This document shows, piece after piece, positions 44,051-56,417 of a stretch of DNA of 64,000 nucleotides. The first letter of the stretch is position 1. The number at the start of each line of letters is the position of its first letter. The stretch lies in assembly GCA_951799445.1 (NCBI GenBank), contig OX637288.1, forward strand, positions 33,211,288 through 33,275,287, in the 5' to 3' direction. The stretch is from Pseudisothecium myosuroides. Lineage: Eukaryota > Streptophyta > Bryopsida > Hypnales > Lembophyllaceae. The position numbers were made by a program, and so were the translations under genes. The notes under the pieces are model-generated. The model saw only the letters and a list, made by a program, of their open reading frames with translations. It did no database searches and had not been told where the DNA came from.

Positions 44051-44893
44051 GGGTGATTGCAAGAAACACTTGTCCTATTTTTTGTCACACATTCAATGCG
44101 GAAGTTGTTTTGTGCCATATGTATTGCAAAAATGATTGAATGAGCATGAAATTCAAAATCAAGCTTCTTCTAGCAATAGAAAATGCACAAGAATTATTTC
44201 AATTTTTTCAAAATTAATTTTGTAGGTGCAATTAAATTTTGAATATATGTCATACAAGCAGTTTGGGTGGTTTTTAGTACTATTGAGTACCTTTTTTGAT
44301 GAGTTATGTCATCAAATTTGGTAGTCTAGCTCTTCTAATAGGAATACACCTTCTCATGAGAATGATTTCCAAAACCTTGTTCCAAGTGTGTTTTACATTG
44401 GCCTAAAGTGTGCTATATTCAAGTTGAATTTATGTTGAATTAAAAATGGTTTTTTAATTCAAGCTTTGATTTTCCTACTTTGTTCTTAGTTGATAACAAT
44501 GGTCACTTTTAAAATAATTTTTTTAAGCTCATTTCTTAATTTTGAAAAATAGAAATGTGGAAGTCTCATTTTCTAGGATAAAGTATAGCTTGTGGCTCAA
44601 AATGGTATTTCACAGTACATAAAAAGACTCCATAGTACTAGTGGGGCTCGTAGTACTTCCTATCTACGAATGTGAATTTTTTTTTATGGCAAATTAAATA
44701 TTTCCATCCATTTTTGTCATCCAATGATGAACATCACATGTTGTCAAAGTAGTAAATTTGAAATCCAATTGACTATTCAGATTTTATGATCCATGCCTCC
44801 AATAGTACTAAAGGTGACTTGTAGTATAAAAAATACTAAAAGCTCAAAAATAAAAAACACAAAAAATAGTACAAGTGTTTCTTACAATCACCC
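44051..44893. mobile_element. GGGTGATTGC-family element, 843 bp (copy 3)
   Basis: Starts GGGTGATTGCAAGAAACACT, ends GTTTCTTACAATCACCC, with TTAT on both sides (44047-44050, 44894-44897). The inner sequence after the ends (TTTTTTGTCACAC left, ACAAAAAATAGTACAAGTG right) matches copies 1 and 2. Confidence 0.88.
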
Positions 44894-45105
44894 TTATATA
44901 CATTTTTCCTATTTATTTGTGATTTAATTTTCTTTTTAAATTCAAGCTAAAAGCTACTTTGAAATTTTTGAATCTTTGCAATGCCCTTTTTAAAAAAAAA
45001 TTAGAAGAAGCTATAGCTTATATGTACAATAAGGTTTCTATAAGTCAATTTATATGTCTTTAATTTCATAAGAATATACTACAAACTTTGATTCAAAACG
45101 ATCAT

Positions 45106-46039
45106 TTAACCCCTAAAGACCCAAGGCCATTTTTTTGCCCCAAAACACTCAAAATTGCCATTTCTATAGCAAAAAGTATAAAAATTTGAATTTTTTTTTG
45201 CACATCTAACCATAGGATCTTAAATTTAACTAGTATAGGAATGTGTGGAATTTTTTTTAGAATTTTGACCTCACAGATTGCAAGATATTGGCGTTTAAAG
45301 TGAAAAAAACAAGTTTTTCAGTACATTGCGGGACTAGATTTTTTTGACTTTGAACATTTTTAACTTAAAATTTTTGCACTACAAAGTTTTGAGCTTTAAA
45401 TCTTTGTAGTGGAGAATTGAGTTGAGAGTCTAGGAAAAAATTAAAATTAAAAAAAACTTAATCTTCATTCTTAAAAAAATTGTTAAGTAGAAGTAGGTAC
45501 AAGATAGAAGGAAAATCTAAAATATTCATATATTTTAGATGGAATTAAAATGTACTAATCCCAATGGTGAGATTGTTCTAACAAGTAAACTAAACCATGA
45601 AAAAAAAATTGAAAAATTTGAAAGATTGCATTCAGAAATGAATCCTACAAGTTATTTTTTTCAAGAAGATACTCTAACCGCCCGAAATACAAGAATGTCC
45701 ATAACTTTTTTATAACAAATCCAAATGAAATGAATCAAAGCTTTTCATATAGACAAAAATATAATCTATGAGAAAAAATATATATATATAAAAAAAAAAA
45801 TCGAATTTTTGCAAAATTTTTTTACTACCCGGACTGCCCCCGTCCCCTATTTTGGGCTTATTTGGTCATAACTTTTGTTCCCAAGCACCGATTGTGAAAA
45901 AAATTATATTCCTACAAAGCTTATCAATTTTTCTATCTTCAAAAAAAGTTTCAAAAAATCACAACAAAAATTCAGCCCATAGGTACTTGCCCGAAATCCC
46001 ACTTGTCCCCCAAAGGGACAACAATCCTTTACAAGTTAA
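45106..46039. mobile_element. TTAA-target miniature element, 926 bp body (copy E)
   Basis: TTAA at 45106-45109 and 46036-46039. Interior is colinear with copy C over its whole length (ACATTGCGGGACTAGATTTTT, GTTAAGTAGAAGTAGGTACA, TGGAATTAAAATRTACTAATC). The right end is decayed. Homology to copy C stops exactly at the TTAA flanks. Confidence 0.9.
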
Positions 46040-46255
46040 GTAATAATTTCTTCGTGTGCACAATATGCACTAAGTATGAATTCCTAGTTTTAAAGCCATT
46101 AGGGTATCCGTAGTGTTAAAATGCCTTCAAATATCCTTGAGGTATAATTGAATAAAAATGTGAACAAACCTAATTTTTTTTAAGTGATGGTAATAGCTTG
46201 TTTAATAGCATTTACACTTTAGATATGCTTCACTTACACTTGTCTAATTAACATT

Positions 46256-46588
46256 TAAGGTAACAAGTTCAAAAATCGCCCACCTAAGAGCTGAAACTGG
46301 ATTTTGGGGAGGTGAAATGTCTCGAAATATTTTTCAGTAAATTTTCCTTCAAAGACAAGAGGAATTGGCATCTAAACCCAAGTCGTTTCGTATTTTTTGG
46401 AGCTTTCTGGAATTAGTTATGAAATTTTGAAGTTGAAGTGGCATAGGGCTCTAAAATCGCCCACCCTCTAAAATGTACACAATTTGTACATCGCTGAAGG
46501 CTATAAAATAGTTACATGTACAAGCGGTGTACATTTGAATAGGGTGGGCGATTTTGGAGCCTGTGTGATTTCAGAGCCTATTACCTTA
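46256..46588. mobile_element. ~333 bp element with TAAGGTAACAAG ends (copy 2)
   Basis: Left TAAGGTAACAAGTTC and right GAGCCTATTACCTTA are inverted partners. Shared interior with 14151-14457: ACCTAAGAGCT, CCAAGTCGTTTCGTATTTTT, AATTAGTTATGAAA. Near the right end, GTACATTT-type words surround GTACAAGCGGTGTAC. Confidence 0.8.
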
Positions 46589-48407
46589 GATTGAATTGTG
46601 GCATAAGATCAACAAGTTTAGATTGAATCTCTCATCTATTGAAGAGTGCTTTTATGGAGTTGGCTCTACAATAAATTTTGGATAGTTCAAGGATATTTAT
46701 TGTAGACCATAGGTCAAATTTTATATGTTGTTAACAGAATCGATACAAAATAGTTGTTTTTTGCTCAAAAATTATGAGGTGGTGTCACTTGAATGGCTAA
46801 CATTTGTAAAAAGTAGATGTGAAATTATAATTTGATTAGGAGCAAGAAGTATCTAATATAGATGGAAGGCACTCATTGGATAAGCAAATATATGTTATTT
46901 CTTGAGCATGTTATTGTTGTAGCATTAATCCTTTAGGTCCTTTGATTGAGCATGATTGAATAACATCTAACCATTGGTAACATCATGTGTCACTCCCATG
47001 GCTCCACAAGTTGTCAAGTTATTTCTCATAACAAAGCACTCCTCTTACATTAGCTAGTCCATAATTCCAACTACAAAATCTTAGATGATGGGTGCATGCA
47101 TGCATGTCACAATAAGTTCAAGTGATAGTAACAGGTCAACTATCATTAAAATTTTAAACCTTCATATCTTTTGCATGTAGTATCCAAATAATACATTTAG
47201 TTGTGAGTTGGAATCCTCATTCATTTTCTAACAACATCATGTTACACTTTGATCGGTTTGGTTGTATGACCTAAGTATGCTCAATGCTGGAAGTGGCAAT
47301 TCTGGGTGTCCCTGCCTTAGCATGTTTGCCGCCTTTGCCACCTTGTCAATGCTCATGGACACAATAAAAGTGATCCCCATGGATACATGAGCAAGTGACA
47401 AAGAGTGTGCCACAAAATGCTTGAGATCACAAACCCTGTACAATCAGAGTTGCATCCTTTCCTCACCAAAAAAATTTGTGAACAATATGCCCCTTATTTT
47501 GATGCACTTGCTCGCGTAGTTGACAGTGCAGATATGCTTGAGCGACAACATTTCTTGTTCTGGTACATTTTGAGACTTGGGCGATAGAGACTGCATGTAA
47601 GTTAAGTTAACAGAAGAGAGACCCACAAAAGAATGCCCGCCATGTGAGCCACATGAAGAGTTGGTCATGTAGCTCTGGCAAGCATGATCTGGCAATCTGT
47701 CCTGAACTGATTGAGTTTGCAAATTATTGCAGACATCATTTCTTCTTTTCATAGATGGATTTCGCTTTTTCAATTTCGAGTGTCATGGTAACAGAAGTCA
47801 CCTGAAGTACCAGATGAAAATGTACTGAAGCTAAAGTCAAGGATAATCTTTTTGTGTACTACACTGCAGGAGTTTTTTCACCAACAGTACAGATTGCTTG
47901 CTTTTTCCATATGAAATGTTGGGGTCACATAGCTGTGATGAGTACAAATATTTCATGGAAACTCAAGTACTGCTTTCTTCAGTAGCGCTTTTGTCAGAGT
48001 GTTCCATAATCCAAACAACTGAGCTTCTCTACAGACTTTCAGGCAACAAATAGGAACAGGAGGATACTCTTTTAAGTGGACCAAAATAGATTACTTGATG
48101 CAATTAAAATAACTTGATTTCTCAGTGTGGTGTTATACAGAACCATCTGCACTAATGTACATTGGATAAGCAACCAAAAGCCGCCTTGAATTCTACCTAC
48201 TTTTGAAGGCTTTGGCGTCGATGCTCTGGAAATTTACGTATTGGCTTGTTGATACTACACCGCTCTAACTTATCTCTGCCTAGAAACTCTACAAACTCTT
48301 GGAGCCTGTATTGATGAAGCACTGATAATGTGCAACTGTAATCTGTTATTAAACCTACTCTGACGTGACAATGAATTCTATACAATGAGATTAAAACCAC
48401 ACATTAC
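46589..48407. other. Intergenic DNA and 3' flank of the phosphatase gene
   Basis: The part nearest 48407 should contain the 3'-UTR of the minus-strand phosphatase. The region 47200-47800 is less AT-rich and has competing frames on both strands (47237-47443, 47405-47587, 47444-47773), none with a domain I recognise. A small lost gene cannot be excluded. Confidence 0.35.
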
Positions 48408-51400
48408 CTACTTCTTAAGATTGAAATGATAAAGATCGTTTCCAAGAGCATCGTGATAATCAATCCGGAGAGCCTTTGAAGCCATGGACACAGATATGAA
48501 GCCCTGTCCATCATTAGCAAACCGAACCCCATCTTCACTCGTGGATTCATGAATGCCTTGGAACGACTTTGAACCACCTCCACTCGTTACATAATGAACA
48601 GCGCTGCAAGAACAACAGTTACAGTTACAAAACCTTTAGAAAGAATGGGTTTAGGGTTTAGGGTTTAGCGTAAAGCTCTTCTAAGGCAGCATTTCAGCAA
48701 GGAAAAATAAGGCGAACGATACACTACTGACCCTTGCTACCAACAAATCATCTATTCGTATAATTTGTTGGTCTTCGATTAGCACGCAGTGTAAGAATGA
48801 CTTGGCTAGCTACTTACAGCCACCAATCTCGAACTGAACTGGGGTTATCTGTCACCTATAGTGGCCTACAACCTCCCACTTTGAGATTGCATAAGAAACT
48901 TCTATATAGTGGCAAGAAAATGATCTAAACAGATTTGGCACTTAACCCAACGTAATTCCTGGACTGCTCTATAGTAATCTCAAGAAGCCACTCGCCTAAA
49001 TATTGGTTGAAATGCTTAAAGTGTGGTTAATGGTATCCTCTACCTAAATTAAGATGCGAGTGAAACTCAATTCAAAGACCAAAAGTAGTGATCTAGTTTA
49101 TTACCTGTCGGGTCGTTTAATATGCTCAAGGCAATGATCGTGGCCATTAATATACAGATCCACGTTATGGCTCTGCAGAAACACCGAAATAGGAATCAGT
49201 CGAACTGTTTTAAAAACTCTTTTGACTTCACATCTGAGAAAAAGAAAGTGGCCAAAGTTCAAAACTGAGAAATGGGAAGAGAAGAAAGACTGACCTCTAG
49301 GATTGGCAGGACGTGCTCAACTAGCTCCGGGGTATCACCATGGCGACCAACACTACGAATCGTATGATGGCCCACAACAATTTTCCATGTTGCTGCAGAT
49401 GACTTCAAAGCCAGACTCAAATTCTGATATACCACACAAGAGATGAATCAGAATTTCATCTGAAGACCGTCAAACCCTAACGAAACCTTGACATTAGAGG
49501 AAGTCTTTTTTTAAACTATCTCCAACAATTCTTTTAGCATATTTCTCCTGATTCTACAGAATAAACTTTGAATTGGAAACTTGACGTCGCTTCGATGTTC
49601 TTGCAAAAATTCAAAGTTCAACTTCATTTCATTGCGGAACTATTGCAAAAATGACAGGAGAAGAATAACAAAACGGCCCCTTTCGGTAGAGTGTGTCTAA
49701 CTTATACATACCTTCAGTTGTGAATCAAGATACTCTTGTCGAGGCCCAATTCCTCTCCAATCAAATGTCCTTTCCTGTTCTGGACCCCAGTACTTGTCCA
49801 CAAAAGGAGTTGTATCGATGAAGAAAAACTCCACAAATCTTTTACAACGCCCTGCAACATAGTTTCAAAATTTTCAATAATTACTTCAAATCAGTCATGT
49901 CTGTTAGAGAATGTAGGAGAATGATCTGTATCACAACATGAAACCCAAATTTGGAAAGTGCAAGTTTCAGAAGAATTGAATACCTTTGTGAGAAGAACCA
50001 CAGAGAGAGTATTTCAATTGATAAGACCGCTGACAAAACCACCGCTTGTCTTTTAGGGTTAGGGTATCTCCGATTTGCAACAACGTATCCCCCAAGTAGT
50101 CGTGATTCCCCAACACTGCAATCGAGACACACAAGTTAACACAAGAATTGAACATACATCAAGCCAGTAAATATCAATTATGCAACGTAAACTGAATGTA
50201 TCATCTGTCGGTATAAGTCCGTCACTCTTAAATACAACTCCATTTGTACGCAAGCTCAACAAACGAAGATCTAATTCATAATATTCGTACCTGCAAACCA
50301 TTGCGTCTGCAAACTTTTTGCTGTGTAGACTTTGGAAAACGAGTTCACGAATTTGGGATCTTTCGGGCCTTTCAGACCAGCTTGATAGAAATTATCCCCA
50401 ACGGAAATCACAAACTGGATTCCCAGATGCCGCCCCACTCGACCCATCTGCACAGTCATTCCTTTCAGGGTTATATATCGCCAGATTTCAACAAAGTTGT
50501 CGGTCTCTTCAAAAATTTGTAGTAGAAAGGAAGAAATTTTACTGTAACTACCAAAATAACAATAATGATATTCAAAATTTGCCAGAATTAGTAGCTCGCA
50601 CCCAGCGAAATGCGAGATATGAAAAATAAAAACCGGCCACCCGGTCCCACCAAAAGAACTACTGAAGAGCTATCTACAAAGAAGGCTAAAGGACAATTGA
50701 CACTTTCCCTAAAAATGAAGAATCATCTCATCCGACTGGCTCTGCTCTGACGGAACAGTGTCAGAGGTTGCGAAGGCATGAATCGTGATACTGGCTCCAC
50801 TTAAAACGGCATCTGCGGTTACATTCTGGGTTACAAACTTGCAGTGTAATGCTGACCATGTTTCTAAGTTACCTGTTTTGCAACCAAGGTCTGGTTGTAA
50901 GCCCCTTCCCGACCCCAATCGCCCACCACCAAAAAGTTCAATGGGTACTCTGACCGCGCAATTGGAGCTCCAACTACTTCCACAGCAGATGAGTCGCGAT
51001 CCATGTGACTGTAAATGAACACAGAGACGATACATCCTGACAGCAAGATGATGGTCACTACTGCAGCCACGGTCTTGGCCACCAACCCTGATTTCCTCTC
51101 ATCCCCCTGCCATTCAAAACAGGAAAAGATTTGACACATTACATCTGTTTCAATCTTTTTTCAGTTCCAGTTGCTTTTCGACTTGACAGTTACCAAAATC
51201 GCAGATGCAGCAGCAGCATCTCGTTAATCCATTCATTACAACAGGAAGTAGCAGTTGCAACACATCGATCATCAATTGTTTTGCAATGGTTTCGTAGCGG
51301 TTCGGTGCTTCACTAAACACTTTTGGTCTGTTGCGAATCACTGCAAAAAGTGCTACAAACTTGTTGCAAAAGTCTTGGGCATGGAACCAATACATATCGA

Positions 51401-51564
51401 TGCCTAAATAGTTGCAAAACTTATGGCAATATCAGCCAACGGGATTCATTCAACTCAACGGAAGCTACCCAATTTAGTGCGCATTAAATAATTACCAGCT
51501 CTGAAGAAGACTGTAACAGCCCCACTTCCGCATCTGGAATCGGACTAGTCCCCAAGATCGCCAT
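48408..51564 (-). CDS. Purple acid phosphatase, low-molecular-weight type, with membrane anchor
   Basis: Exons in coding order: 51564-51496, 51106-50873, 50447-50291, 50115-49984, 49851-49712, 49423-49295, 49172-49105, 48603-48408. All introns are GT-AG, phases close, and the protein has 374 residues. Purple acid phosphatases hydrolyse phosphate monoesters with a dimetal Fe-Zn/Mn centre. All five metal motifs are present: GDWG (85-88), GDNFY (118-122), GNHDY (156-160), VVGHH (260-264) and GHDH (297-300). The length and FFFIDTTPF place it with plant PAP3/7/8/17 and animal TRAP, not with the large dimeric PAPs. The first 34 residues are polar, then a hydrophobic stretch (about 35-55, VAAVVTIILLSGCIVSVFIY) follows, so a type II signal anchor is likelier than a cleaved signal peptide; the catalytic domain would face the lumen or cell exterior. 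The ATG at 51564 is the first after a probable UTR splice acceptor. Confidence 0.93.
48647..48668. promoter_or_regulatory. Telo-box-like triple TTTAGGG in phosphatase intron 7
   Basis: Three consecutive GGGTTTA units lie about 45 bp inside the last intron. Interstitial telomere-type motifs (telo-boxes) bind regulatory proteins in plant promoters and first introns. Here it lies near the 3' end, so a role is only a possibility; it may equally be an insertion scar. Confidence 0.5.
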
Positions 51565-53260
51565 CCTTCTCAACAAACCTGCAATCGATCACACCAACCG
51601 ATCAATTCAAGCTTCAAATCAGCTTTCAAACGGTAGTCTCATCGTCTCATTTGCACAAGCGAACCGAGTCAGAAACTACAAAGTCCGCTCCCCCACACCT
51701 TTCCTCGCTTGTTTCGTTGATAAATAGATCGATCTCAAGCCATAAACTGTGCACACTCTTCAACCTGTTAAGAGTGCTAAATCCGTTGAGTAACCAACCA
51801 GTACACCCAAAGCAGTCAAGTTTGCGCACTTGGTGACACAATCGTGGAAGTAAGAGAGCGTTTGATCAAAAACTCGAGGTCGTGAAAAAAGGTGACGACT
51901 AAGTTAGCTGCAGACAGGACTTGTGCAGCTAGCAAGCTTCCTGAGCTGCAACTTCCTACCAAAACATTCTAAGCTTAGGCACCTAGAGAATGAACTCTAA
52001 GGATCTTCCTTGCCAGGTCCGGATATTCCTTCGCATATACACGAAGATGCCACTCAGTTATCAAGACAGTCGCACGGAAGCTGTACACATTACAGTACTC
52101 CCATTCATTCCTGACAGTCATCCTCTTCACATTACACACTTCTATTCTTACCGTCTCTTGCTCTGTTATTATATTATTTGGCGGTATACATCCTCTTCAT
52201 ACAATTTTTCTAAGTACAGCGCCGAACGCCTTGTATGTTCGTACACACACGGTTCACGCGCAAAACCAGAGTATCAGTGTGCGCACACCATCTTGGTGAG
52301 TGAGTGTGAGTCCTTGGTCTAGCTTGTGATTCTGAAATGGAAGTAAACCTCCGCACACCATCTTGGTTTAGCTTATGTTTGGAGAGTCATAGTCAAGTTC
52401 GCCAACTGAATTCGCGTGCCTTTCAGGTCACGTTGACGGTAACTTACAGGAATAGAGTTTCGACTAGTTTTTTTTATATAAGTCTACTTGGAATAGGAAA
52501 CGTGTAACACTCAACTTACAATGAGTCACCTCCAGCTTCAGTGATGCATCACTCACGACTACCTACACTACGAAATAAACAGCGCATGAACTCAAGAACA
52601 CTAATTCACACTATTTAAGCTGGCAACCCATCAACTCTAAATCGTAATCATTACGCGTACGGTGTACTCACGCGGAATGAATTCCACAGACGTTCATAAA
52701 ACAACGTCAAGGCCAAATAGGCATGTCTGACCACGATCTCAATTCAAATTGAAATTCAAGACTTGGACTCAAAGCTAACTAGCACGAGACTGGAAGATCG
52801 ATACAGAGATATTCATCAAAATGGCGTTCTCTGTTTGCCAAAAGCCCAAAACTGAAAGTGCCCAAGGAGTTCTTCCTCAGAAAAACTAGAATGATATAAA
52901 TTCTAGCTTGGTCCAATGTCAAAAAACTCGCCAAAAGCACCGAGAATTGCCAAGTGTATGACAGTTAAGTTGAATGTCATTGAGATTCAATTAGCTCGAT
53001 CACATTGATCAGGGCTCTGCTCACATACTTACAGATTCCCAACACCGAATTGGAGACGGAGAAATCAAGCTTGTGACTGAGAGGGAGCTTGAGGAAACCA
53101 GCTGTGAGGGCGCTGCCTTGATGAATGGGGCGGTTTGAGAATGGCCAGGAGGTGAAGAAGAAGCAAACAATTCTAACAGGATGGAGTGCCACGGTGAAGG
53201 GATCCACGGTCACAGGGTGCACATTCATACTATATCCTGCCTGACTGGCATTGAAGCCGT
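51565..53260 (-). promoter_or_regulatory. Phosphatase 5'-UTR with a ~1.45 kb intron
   Basis: Fourteen bases before the ATG there is an acceptor (TTGCAG at 51579-51584, minus strand). Upstream, the strong donor GTAAGTATG follows an exon ending at 53033. The putative first exon (53033-about 53260) is pyrimidine-rich like plant leaders, and its 83-residue frame (53228-52977) reads through the donor and looks fortuitous. The intron 53032-51579 holds no repeat element. A TATA-like ATAATTTTTTTTATAA lies near 53340-53360. Confidence 0.55.
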
Positions 53261-56200
53261 GTTGCAGTCACTCTTGTGGCTGCGTGCTGACTGCTGTACT
53301 GTGATGAAAAAGCTGTCTGTGTCTCCGGGAGTACAGTACACTTTGTTATAAAAAAAATTATATGCAAGAAGTCTGTGTACCTGTAAAGAGATTTTTAGAA
53401 GTATATCACATAAAAGAAACGAAAACTGGGCTGTATTGGGAGATTTTTTATTTTTTATTTTGGAAACAAACGAAAGTACTGGGAGATTTTCCATGTGTTT
53501 CAGTCAAAGAAAAGAAGAAAAAAAGTATTGGGAGATTGTTCATGTGTTTCAAAAAAACAAAAAAAAGTATTGGGAAATTTGAAAAATTATATGGAAACTT
53601 TCGAAGTGACTGCAGGAGCCGCCAGTGTCTAGCCATGTGATGGCTTGCAGGTCAATCTCTAGAGTCTGTTGTTGCGTTGGCTGATGTCTATAAACTGTCC
53701 TTCGGAGCGCTTTACCTCCCTTCACTAATAAAAAAAATGAATGAAAATCAAATTAATCGTGGAGAACCCCCTCAAAATGGGATAAAGTCAAATCTTACTC
53801 AAGTTGTTTCTTTGTGAATTTTTAGTTATGAGTTTTTAAATCTCTGGGAAGCCCAATTTTAGACGCAACATGGTGATTTTGTGTATTTGATTTAGAAGTT
53901 GTATGAATTAAAGTATACAATAGTGATGAATGGTTGTGTTCATGATGAGACGGATCTAATGACACATGGCACATCCGATTGGGATCATTATTGCACCTCC
54001 TACATGTTTGAGAAGTTACAAAATGGTAACATAGTTTACTTTGTGTATAGTGTCCTATTTTTTATTTTATTTTGGATAACAAACGGCGTACCATTGCATT
54101 AAAAAGGGGCCGGAAAACAGCCAAGCTTGATGGCAGGACAAATGAAGAGAATTAGAGCAGCAAACAGAGAGAAAGAAACAGAGCAAGCTAGAAGAATAAA
54201 CATGAAGGAGGCCCCTCCTTGGTCCATCTAAATAAATCTCCATCTCTAAGAACAAGAATAGGAGAGTGAAGCCAAATTTTGTCAAAGTTAATCCACCAGC
54301 GGGTGGATTATTGGGGACGATGATGCGTAGTTCTTTGAGTCTATGGTGTCCTATTTGAGTATGATGAAGTTTAGATAATAAAATGGCATTCAAATGAAAG
54401 ATGTGAATTTTTGAAATATGAATTCAATAATATATGGCTTGCCATAATTTAGTATGTAATTCATCTTCTAGGAGACAAATAAAGTAACATTTATCTAGCT
54501 TCCTGCATGCCTTTAACAATTATAATAAACAAAACATGTATATCTATTTTGCTATTTGTGTTTCAAAGGGGAAGGGGGTAATAACAACTCAATCACTACT
54601 AGCCCTTCAATGGATCCTAACCTCTAAATGTTTTGAAGTCACTCTATATTAGATATGACAAATAAAGTGCTTTACTGTAGTGATTTGTCCAAATTACGTG
54701 TCATTCATCTATAGAAATACTAAGATCTTTAAAAATAGCCTATGACCTATTTGATGAAATTGAAATAAATAAGATATTATACCAAGTTATAAATGAAAAC
54801 GGATTCAAGCTTCATTTTGCCATTAAATATGAATGGATTTTTTTAAATGCTATCATGTGTGTTCAACGGGTTTAAGTACTTTCTGATTCTATTATGAAAA
54901 CTTTAAATTACTATGAATTTTGAATGAAAAAGTGAAGGAAATTTATATCAAAATCATAACATGGCTTTCAAATCTAAAAATTTCACCATATGTGTACTAA
55001 GTAGTATAGAAAATTATAGAATAAACTAAATGTTTGGGTCATTTTATATTACTAGCATAGTGATAGACTCTCAACTTCAAATTGTAAGATGAAATTCATT
55101 TTTAGGAAATTTTTTAAAGTTTTGTTGGTACACTAGAGATTGAAAAATAAGTTGGGAAACTAAATATTGTCAATTTTTTCCAAATGCAAAAAAATTGTTG
55201 TGAATGTCAAAATATAATGTCAAGGACAAAATGTCAAAGTTGCTTTCAAAAACATTCTATACATAAGTAATGTTTTTTGAACCAATACCACATATAAAGT
55301 AAAATGATAAAGAACACAAATTGAATTTGGTTCAAAGATGTAGAAATGCCATTATTATAGTTGTATGTAAAACTCTAACGTTAAAGTACATTTTTCAAAA
55401 ACCAAGAAACTAACTGTATACTCAAATCATACTCTCAATGTACAACAATAGTATACAATGTCGTTTTGGATGCATTTCAAGTTTTGAATATATTTACGTT
55501 TAAGTTTTGACTTTCCATGATGTCTTTACCTTGTAATATATCAATGAAGAGCTTGTAATATACAAATACTTTCAAAGAGTTTCTATTATTTATTATGATT
55601 ATTTTATAATATATATTACGATAGACTTTAGTTCTTTGAAAATGAAATATCATTTCCATATCTATAGTGTCCAGTCAAAAGAAATTGTGTAGGAAATACT
55701 TTCGAAGCCTCATCATAAACATTTTGAAGAATATTAAGCTATTATTGAGGTAATTATAGTGGCGACAACTATAATTGTGTGCCAATGGGGTCTTGTTTTT
55801 TTCCCACTTATAATCAAATTGTGTCAAAAGTTAGATGAAATCTACAATTGATACTAGTGACATTTAAATTTGGTCTCCTAAATTATAAAAGTTGAAGCTC
55901 CATTTTTCCATATTCATATTCTACCGATAATTTGAAGCCGTTTTTATTGATCATCTATTTTTTATTTAGATTATATGGGCATGTTTTTTGGTGTTCATCC
56001 TATTGCTTGTGGAAACATAGTCTATGTAGACTTGATGTATAATTAACTCACAAAAAGATCCACATAGAGAATTTAGCTATACATGGATTTTTTTGTGGAT
56101 AATTTCTTTGACCTTTTTATATCATGTTTTTCACTAGTGTACCTAAATTTCTAGTTATAAGCTAATCTCTAAATGCTCAATCAATCATCCATCCAATGAG

Positions 56201-56417
56201 TGATGAATGCCTCAAAAAGTATACTTCATCCGATTAATATTCATTATATATCGAAACTTCAAGAAAAACAATGTCATATATCAATGGAAGGTGAAAGAAT
56301 TCTATAAAAGAATCAATGAATTATATATTTTGAAAGAGAGAATGTTAATTTTTTCATATTTTAAAGTTTGCTTTAGTTCAAGCACTTTGTGGCTAATAAT
56401 AATTGCTGAAATGCAAC
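53261..56417. other. AT-rich intergenic DNA, 3.2 kb
   Basis: At about 53430-53590 there is an imperfect tandem repeat of roughly 55 bp, with GTATTGGGAGATT-TTCATGTGTTTCA in three units. The rest is AT-rich without repeat ends or genes that I can support; frames at 53899-54102, 54067-54393 and 56207-56428 show no domain. Confidence 0.4.

Noticed and set aside
47237..47773. Possible small gene downstream of the phosphatase
   Set aside because: Frames compete on both strands with no recognisable domain or splice structure. Listed as intergenic with the doubt noted.
52977..53228. 83-residue frame as the N-terminus of the phosphatase
   Set aside because: It runs through a strong splice donor, does not join in frame to the 51564 exon, and its composition resembles a plant leader sequence.
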